Shown piece after piece: positions 6,971-10,514 of a stretch of 10,514 nucleotides of DNA. The position numbers were made by a program, and so were the translations under genes. Numbering within the stretch: the stretch's first letter is position 1; every line of letters begins with the position of its first letter. Source of the stretch: Methanosarcina sp. (lineage in GTDB: Archaea > Halobacteriota > Methanosarcinia > Methanosarcinales > Methanosarcinaceae); assembly GCA_013331265.1 (NCBI GenBank), contig DUGS01000213.1, positions 11,039-21,552 of the forward strand, read 5' to 3'. The notes below the pieces were generated by a model. The model was not told where the DNA came from. It was given only the letters and a program-made list of their open reading frames with translations, and did not search any database.

Positions 6971-7240
6971 ATGCTTCAGGAGTGGGATCTGAAGAGAAGA
7001 TATGCTTATTTTCTCACCCAAAGAAGGGATAAGATGATATGTTCAGGGTCAGGGGAAGGAAACATTCAGGATATTTTCATATGGAATCTGACCATTGAAG
7101 ACGCACCAGTGATCAAAGTGGGATTCTCTCTTGATCAGGGCATAGGTGTCCGTTTCCGCCGATTGTTCGCGGATTTGGCAACTGGGCCATATTATGTTCT
7201 GGATTATGAATTATCATCCCGAATCCAGCGCTCTCTGTGA
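6971..7240 (+). CDS. Doubtful small ORF, 89 residues (or 68 from the ATG at 7034)
   Basis: This reading frame has no recognisable family. The ATG at 6971 has only AAAGGT directly against it, too close for a good ribosome site. The internal ATG at 7034 (residue 22) has AAGGGAT about five bases upstream and would give a 68-residue protein. The sequence is mixed polar and hydrophobic (DIFIWNLTIEDAPVIKVGF near 34-52, GPYYVLDYELSS near 72-83), without signal or membrane segments. CGN codons make up 5 of 9 Arg, like the upstream hydrolase unit. It may be a real small gene, or the remnant of a larger gene brought in with the hydrolase operon. Confidence 0.35.
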   Translation: MLQEWDLKRRYAYFLTQRRDKMICSGSGEGNIQDIFIWNLTIEDAPVIKVGFSLDQGIGVRFRRLFADLATGPYYVLDYELSSRIQRSL

Positions 7241-7299
7241 AAAGAAATAACGCTCTTGAGGAAGACCAACTCTCCGCCGCAGCCCGGAAAATAAGAGTC

Positions 7300-7307
7300 T
7301 TTATAAG
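7300..7307 (+). promoter_or_regulatory. TATA-like box TTTATAAG
   Basis: TTTATAAG is preceded by a purine-rich stretch (GGAAAATAAGAG) that could serve as a BRE. Expected initiation near 7328-7332 gives a leader of about 220 bases for the gene at 7553. No better box lies closer to that gene. The function is inferred. Confidence 0.4.
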
Positions 7308-7345
7308 GTTTACCAGTTTCCGTCTTCTTTTCTGCGGAACTCGAG

Positions 7346-7370
7346 AGCTGAGATTCCCTGCATCTCAGCT
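7346..7370 (+). other. Perfect 9-bp hairpin in the leader region
   Basis: AGCTGAGAT (7346-7354) and ATCTCAGCT (7362-7370) pair perfectly around a 7-base loop. If the TATA-like box at 7300 is used, the hairpin would sit near the 5' end of the message and could affect stability or translation. It could equally terminate transcription coming from the hydrolase side. Confidence 0.45.
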
Positions 7371-7552
7371 ATAGTTGAGGTAGATTTCTCTTGCAGCTTT
7401 TGAGCAATAATCTAATTGATCTTTTTCCCGCTAAGAGCTATCCGAAAAATGGTTACTTGCTGTAACTTTACAATATGCAATATGCAAAACCGGAACCTTC
7501 CTGAGTAAAGAAGTCAAAGAATACCATTTTGAAAGTTTAATCTAATTTCAGT

Positions 7553-7912
7553 ATGAATTTCTTGGGGGATGGTAAAAGGAATTTAGAATATTTTGAAGGC
7601 TTGTTAATTGAAGCATTCTCTTTTCTATTCAATATTATGGGATCTCTCCTCATAATATACGGCGGGATCAGGTCAATGTTAGGGGTTATTCTCATTGAAG
7701 TTTTGAAGAAAAACTACAGTTACCAGCAGGTAAGAAAAGAGCTTACAAACAAGATTGTTTTTGGGCTTGAGTTTTTCATTGCAGCCGACGTACTGGAAAC
7801 TGTACTGAACCCCTCTAAGGAAGAACTGGTCCTTCTGGGTACCGTCGTGTTAATAAGGACGGTTCTTGGATATTTCCTCAGCAAGGAGGTTTTGGAATAC
7901 CAGCTGGACTGA
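7553..7912 (+). CDS. DUF1622-type small integral membrane protein
   Basis: This 119-residue protein of unknown function lies in the cell membrane. Three hydrophobic segments are visible: residues 17-39 with the cluster continuing to about 51, 68-84, and 92-109. The middle and last segments carry the pattern I associate with the DUF1622 family: GLEFFIAADVLETV at 71-84, with acidic residues Glu73 and Asp79 inside the membrane region, and VLIRTVL at 99-105. The length fits the family. The linker at 52-67 is basic, with KK at 52-53. No clear Shine-Dalgarno precedes the ATG at 7553, but no other in-frame start would keep the first hydrophobic segment whole. It stands alone between two spacers, so it is probably its own transcription unit. 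I know of no established function for the family. Confidence 0.8.
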   Translation: MNFLGDGKRNLEYFEGLLIEAFSFLFNIMGSLLIIYGGIRSMLGVILIEVLKKNYSYQQVRKELTNKIVFGLEFFIAADVLETVLNPSKEELVLLGTVVLIRTVLGYFLSKEVLEYQLD

Positions 7913-7974
7913 AAACAGTATAATTTAAAAGCAAGTAACGTGTTAAGGATACAAAATATTATTAAACTCTAATA

Positions 7975-8043
7975 TTATACTAATCCGAAATCCAGATTAT
8001 CAACCTGAAAATTCGAATTCCGGGTTATACTAAATTCCGGGTT
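7975..8043. repeat. Direct repeats in the thrC promoter region
   Basis: AATTCCGGGTT occurs at 8016-8026 and 8033-8043, 17 bases apart start to start. TTATACTAA occurs at 7975-7983 and 8025-8033, 50 bases apart, each followed by a TCCG. The 10-bp palindrome AATTCGAATT (8010-8019) overlaps the first AATTCCGGGTT. A further CATAAAATC near 8055-8063 could be the TATA element. This layout suggests operators for thrC; no regulator is identified. Confidence 0.45.
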
Positions 8044-8123
8044 CATTACTGTATCACATAAAATCGGGTCTGAATTGAAATCCGGCATCCGAATAATTTA
8101 AAATCACACACAGGAGCAATTTA

Positions 8124-9341
8124 ATGTACCATCTAAAATGTATCGAGTGCGGTGCAGAGTATTCAAAAGATGAAGTGATCTATACCTGCAGCAAATGTGA
8201 CGGGCTGCTTGATGTTATTTACGATTATTCCTCAATCAAACTTGACATGGAGAAGCTTAAGACCGAATGTCCTTCGGTCTGGAAATACGCAAAACTTCTC
8301 CCCATAGAAAGAGAACCTGTTACTATAAAGGAAGGCGGGACCCCGCTCTACAAATGCGACCGTCTTGCAGAAAAAATAGGGATTAAGGAACTCTATGTAA
8401 AGCATGAAGGCCTGAACCCGACTGGCTCTTTTAAAGACAGGGGAATGACCGTTGGGGTTACAAAAGCGCTTGAACTCGGAATGAACACTGTTGCCTGCGC
8501 ATCAACCGGAAACACCTCAGCAGCCCTTGCCATCTACGGGGCAAAAGCAGGAATCCCTGTTGTTGTGCTGCTTCCGGCAGGAAAAGTTGCCCTCGGGAAG
8601 GTAGCCCAGGCCCTTATGCACGGGGCAAAAGTCCTCAGCATCCGCGGAAATTTTGATGATGCACTTGCTCTTGTACGCACGCTCTGCTCCCAGGAAAAGA
8701 TCTACCTCTTAAACTCGATCAACCCTTACAGGCTGGAAGGCCAGAAGACCATTGGTTTTGAGATCGCAGACCAGCTCGGCTTCAAGGTGCCTGACAGGAT
8801 TGTCCTGCCTGTAGGAAATGCAGGGAATATTACCGCTATCTACAAGGGTTTCAGGGAGTTTAAACTGCTTGGCATTACGGATTCCCTCCCGAAGATGACA
8901 GGAATCCAGGCAGAAGGCTCCTGTCCTATCGTAAAAGCCATTAAGAGCGGGGCTCCGGCAATTACCCCTGAAGAGAACCCTGAAACCGTTGCAACGGCGA
9001 TCAGGATAGGAAACCCTGTAAACGCAACAAAAGCTCTTCATGCAATAAGAGAATCCAGCGGGACTGCGGAATCCGTTACCGACGAAGAAATCCTTGCAGC
9101 CCAGAAAGACCTTGCAAGGCTTGAAGGCATTGGAGTCGAACCTGCAAGTGCAGCCTCGGTTGCAGGGCTTAAGAAGCTCGTTGATATGGATGTTATAGGC
9201 AGGGACGAAACCGTGGTCTGCATTACAACAGGGCACCTCCTTAAAGACCCCCAGACTGTAATTGATATCTGCGAGGAGCCAATTGTTGTTGATGCAAATA
9301 TTGAATCCATCCGGGAAGCAATCTTCGGAAAGGCAAAATAA
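8124..9341 (+). CDS. thrC: Threonine synthase
   Basis: This PLP-dependent enzyme converts O-phosphohomoserine to threonine and phosphate, the last step of threonine synthesis, in the cytoplasm. The 405-residue length fits the long archaeal form. An N-terminal zinc ribbon uses Cys6, Cys9, Cys22 and Cys25. The PLP-binding lysine is Lys104 in TGSFKDRGM. The substrate loop ASTGNTSAA follows, the PLP-phosphate loop is GNAGN at 231-235, and the conserved CITTGHLLKDP is near the C-terminus. The start is supported by AGGAG (8112-8116) seven bases upstream. Arg codons favour AGG. The flanking genes are not threonine-pathway genes, so thrC is probably expressed alone from the repeat-bearing region upstream. 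I considered cysteate synthase, a close relative in methanogens that makes a coenzyme M precursor. The sequence alone does not fully exclude it, but the motifs fit threonine synthase well. Confidence 0.88.
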   Translation: MYHLKCIECGAEYSKDEVIYTCSKCDGLLDVIYDYSSIKLDMEKLKTECPSVWKYAKLLPIEREPVTIKEGGTPLYKCDRLAEKIGIKELYVKHEGLNPTGSFKDRGMTVGVTKALELGMNTVACASTGNTSAALAIYGAKAGIPVVVLLPAGKVALGKVAQALMHGAKVLSIRGNFDDALALVRTLCSQEKIYLLNSINPYRLEGQKTIGFEIADQLGFKVPDRIVLPVGNAGNITAIYKGFREFKLLGITDSLPKMTGIQAEGSCPIVKAIKSGAPAITPEENPETVATAIRIGNPVNATKALHAIRESSGTAESVTDEEILAAQKDLARLEGIGVEPASAASVAGLKKLVDMDVIGRDETVVCITTGHLLKDPQTVIDICEEPIVVDANIESIREAIFGKAK

Positions 9342-9615
9342 AGCCGGAAAACAATTTGATTGGAAATACAAATTGAGGAAAAGAAGCTGTATTAAAGGCC
9401 CGGCCGGAAAGATTCGGAAGTAAGTATTAAGATAAGGATTATAAGTACCGGAACCGTAAACAGTTGAAAGATTAATAACCGGGCTCCGGTACTCTTCAAT
9501 CCTTAAAGGTATTCCGGGCAGCGGATTAGCTTCCTTTAACTGTTTACTGTTATTCATATTCCAGTTTGTATTCAAATTTTTTTATCATAATAATTATCTG
9601 TGGGCGTGAACACGA
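9342..9615. promoter_or_regulatory. leuS upstream region with interleaved inverted repeats and a T7 tract
   Basis: A small hairpin (CAATTTG 9352-9358, CAAATTG 9369-9375) follows thrC. A longer inverted repeat pairs AAGGATT (9434-9440) with AATCCTT (9498-9504) and AGTACCGGA (9444-9452) with TCCGGTACT (9485-9493). Its loop contains GTAAACAGTT (9456-9465), which is complementary to AACTGTTTAC (9538-9547), giving a pseudoknot-like arrangement. Seven T at 9577-9583 follow, 32 bases before leuS. A TATA-like TTATAAG (9439-9445) lies within the left arm. The structure may be the thrC terminator, a leuS leader, or a DNA operator. Confidence 0.5.
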
Positions 9616-10514
9616 ATGGAGCAGGATTATAAGCCTCACGAGATCGAAAGCAAATGGCAGAAAAAATGGAATGAGAGCCGGATTTTCCAGGCTGAACCCG
9701 ATAAGCGGGAAAAGTTCTTCATAACAATTCCCTACCCTTACCTCAACGGGAACCTGCATGCAGGGCATACCCGTACTTTCACGATAGGCGACGTGGTTGC
9801 AAGGCATAAAAGGATGCTCGGGTATAACGTGCTTTACCCTATGGGCTTCCACGTAACGGGTACGCCAATTGTCGGGCTCGCCGAACTTATTGCAAACAGG
9901 GACCCGCAGACTATGGACGTCTATGAACGCCTGCATGGGATCCCCAGGGATATCCTGCCAACCCTCGATACTCCGGAAAAGATTGTGGATTATTTCAAGG
10001 TAGAAGCCGAGAAAGCCATGCGCATGATCGGGTACTCCATTGACTGGAGGCGAAAGTTCACAACAACTGACCCGACCTACAAAAAGTTCATCGAATGGCA
10101 GTACACCCGGCTTGAAGAAAAAGGCCTGATCGTGAAAGGCTCCCACCCCGTAAAGTGGTGCCCTAATGACAATAACCCTGTTGAAGACCACGATATCCTG
10201 CACGGAGAAGAAGCAACGATCGTGGAGTACACCCTGATAAAGTTCAGGCATAAAGACTTGGTCCTCCCCTGTGCTACACTCAGGCCTGAAACAACATACG
10301 GTGTAACTAACCTCTGGGTCAACCCCGAAGTTGATTATGTAAAAGCCAGGGTTGAAAAGGACGGGAACGTAGAGTTCTGGGTCGTCAGCAGAGACGCTTT
10401 CAGGAAACTCACATTTACGGACAGGGAAGTCGAGTATGTTGAGGATGTGCCTGCAAAATCTATTATAGGTATCAAACTCACAAACCCGGTAACCGGAGAC
10501 GAAGTAATCTCCCT
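9616..10514 (+). CDS. leuS: Leucyl-tRNA synthetase, archaeal type, 3' end outside window
   Basis: This class I synthetase charges tRNA-Leu with leucine, in the cytoplasm. The 299 complete codons visible run off the window; the archaeal enzyme is usually above 900 residues, so about two thirds is missing. The class I signature appears as HAGH at 48-51 in LNGNLHAGHTRTF. It is followed by GYNVLYPMGFHVTGTPI, typical of archaeal and eukaryotic cytosolic LeuRS. The beginning of the CP1 editing domain shows ATLRPETTYG at 220-229, whose conserved threonines belong to the editing pocket. The KMSKS loop lies beyond the window. The ATG at 9616 is chosen because the N-terminal EIESKWQKKW pattern starts right after it; GGCGTGA about six bases upstream is a modest ribosome site. 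Isoleucyl- and valyl-tRNA synthetase are less likely given the archaeal LeuRS-like spacing and motifs. Confidence 0.93.
   Translation, partial: MEQDYKPHEIESKWQKKWNESRIFQAEPDKREKFFITIPYPYLNGNLHAGHTRTFTIGDVVARHKRMLGYNVLYPMGFHVTGTPIVGLAELIANRDPQTMDVYERLHGIPRDILPTLDTPEKIVDYFKVEAEKAMRMIGYSIDWRRKFTTTDPTYKKFIEWQYTRLEEKGLIVKGSHPVKWCPNDNNPVEDHDILHGEEATIVEYTLIKFRHKDLVLPCATLRPETTYGVTNLWVNPEVDYVKARVEKDGNVEFWVVSRDAFRKLTFTDREVEYVEDVPAKSIIGIKLTNPVTGDEVIS

Larger units (their letters stand above)
7241..7552. other. Spacer holding a candidate promoter and a leader hairpin for the DUF1622 gene
   Basis: No gene is visible in these 312 bases. They contain a TATA-like box (7300-7307), a perfect 9-bp hairpin (7346-7370), a short T run (near 7421-7426) and a tandem ATATGCA pair near 7473-7486. 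The 5' half is GC-richer (CGCCGCAGCCCGG near 7275-7287) than the 3' half. Confidence 0.5.

Noticed and set aside
8709..9575. 288-residue open frame on the minus strand.
   Set aside because: It is antisense to thrC, Cys-rich with no recognisable domain, and explained as a shadow of the conserved coding frame on the plus strand.
9342..9615. T-box or other bacterial aminoacyl-tRNA-controlled leader for leuS.
   Set aside because: No T-box consensus sequence is visible, and T-boxes are not known in archaea.
9550..10251. 233-residue open frame on the minus strand.
   Set aside because: It is antisense to leuS, whose conserved motifs are clear on the plus strand. There is no independent support.

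Overview
The window looks like part of a Methanosarcina-type methanogen chromosome. Three lines support this: an archaeal-type leucyl-tRNA synthetase and a threonine synthase with typical archaeal housekeeping composition; an Arg codon preference for AGG in the housekeeping genes; and long AT-rich spacers with TATA-box-like motifs (TTTATAAG, TTTATATG) instead of bacterial -35/-10 pairs. The genus is inferred from sequence style and gene content, not from a database match. All genes I support are on the + strand.

Layout. 1-2529 is the 3' part of an M1 (PepN-like) zinc aminopeptidase whose start lies upstream of the window. It is followed by a structured, T-tract-ended terminator candidate (2579-2669) and an 820-base AT-rich spacer with several palindromes and TATA-like boxes. 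3351-6461 encodes a 1036-residue multidomain protein: a transthyretin-like N-terminal domain, beta-sandwich modules (two of them apparently duplicated), an alpha/beta hydrolase with a visible Ser/Asp/His triad, and a C-terminal carbohydrate-binding-like beta domain. It is followed by an unrecognised 133-residue protein (6474-6875), which has a near-perfect Shine-Dalgarno touching the upstream stop codon. These two form an operon that looks acquired: 25 of 40 Arg codons in the large gene are CGN, against 13 of 47 in the upstream aminopeptidase and 4 of 13 in the threonine synthase. A long hairpin closes the unit, followed by a doubtful small ORF (6971-7240).

The right third returns to ordinary archaeal content: a small DUF1622-type membrane protein (7553-7912) behind a long leader, threonine synthase thrC (8124-9341) behind a promoter region with direct repeats, and the 5' part of leuS (9616 to the window end), preceded by interleaved inverted repeats.

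The housekeeping genes are unrelated in pathway and appear to be separate transcription units. The point of most interest is the hydrolase plus small-protein pair. The hydrolase has domains typical of extracellular polymer- or ester-degrading enzymes but no visible signal peptide, and its translation start lies in a 14-bp tandem duplication that creates a five-codon leader ORF overlapping the start codon.
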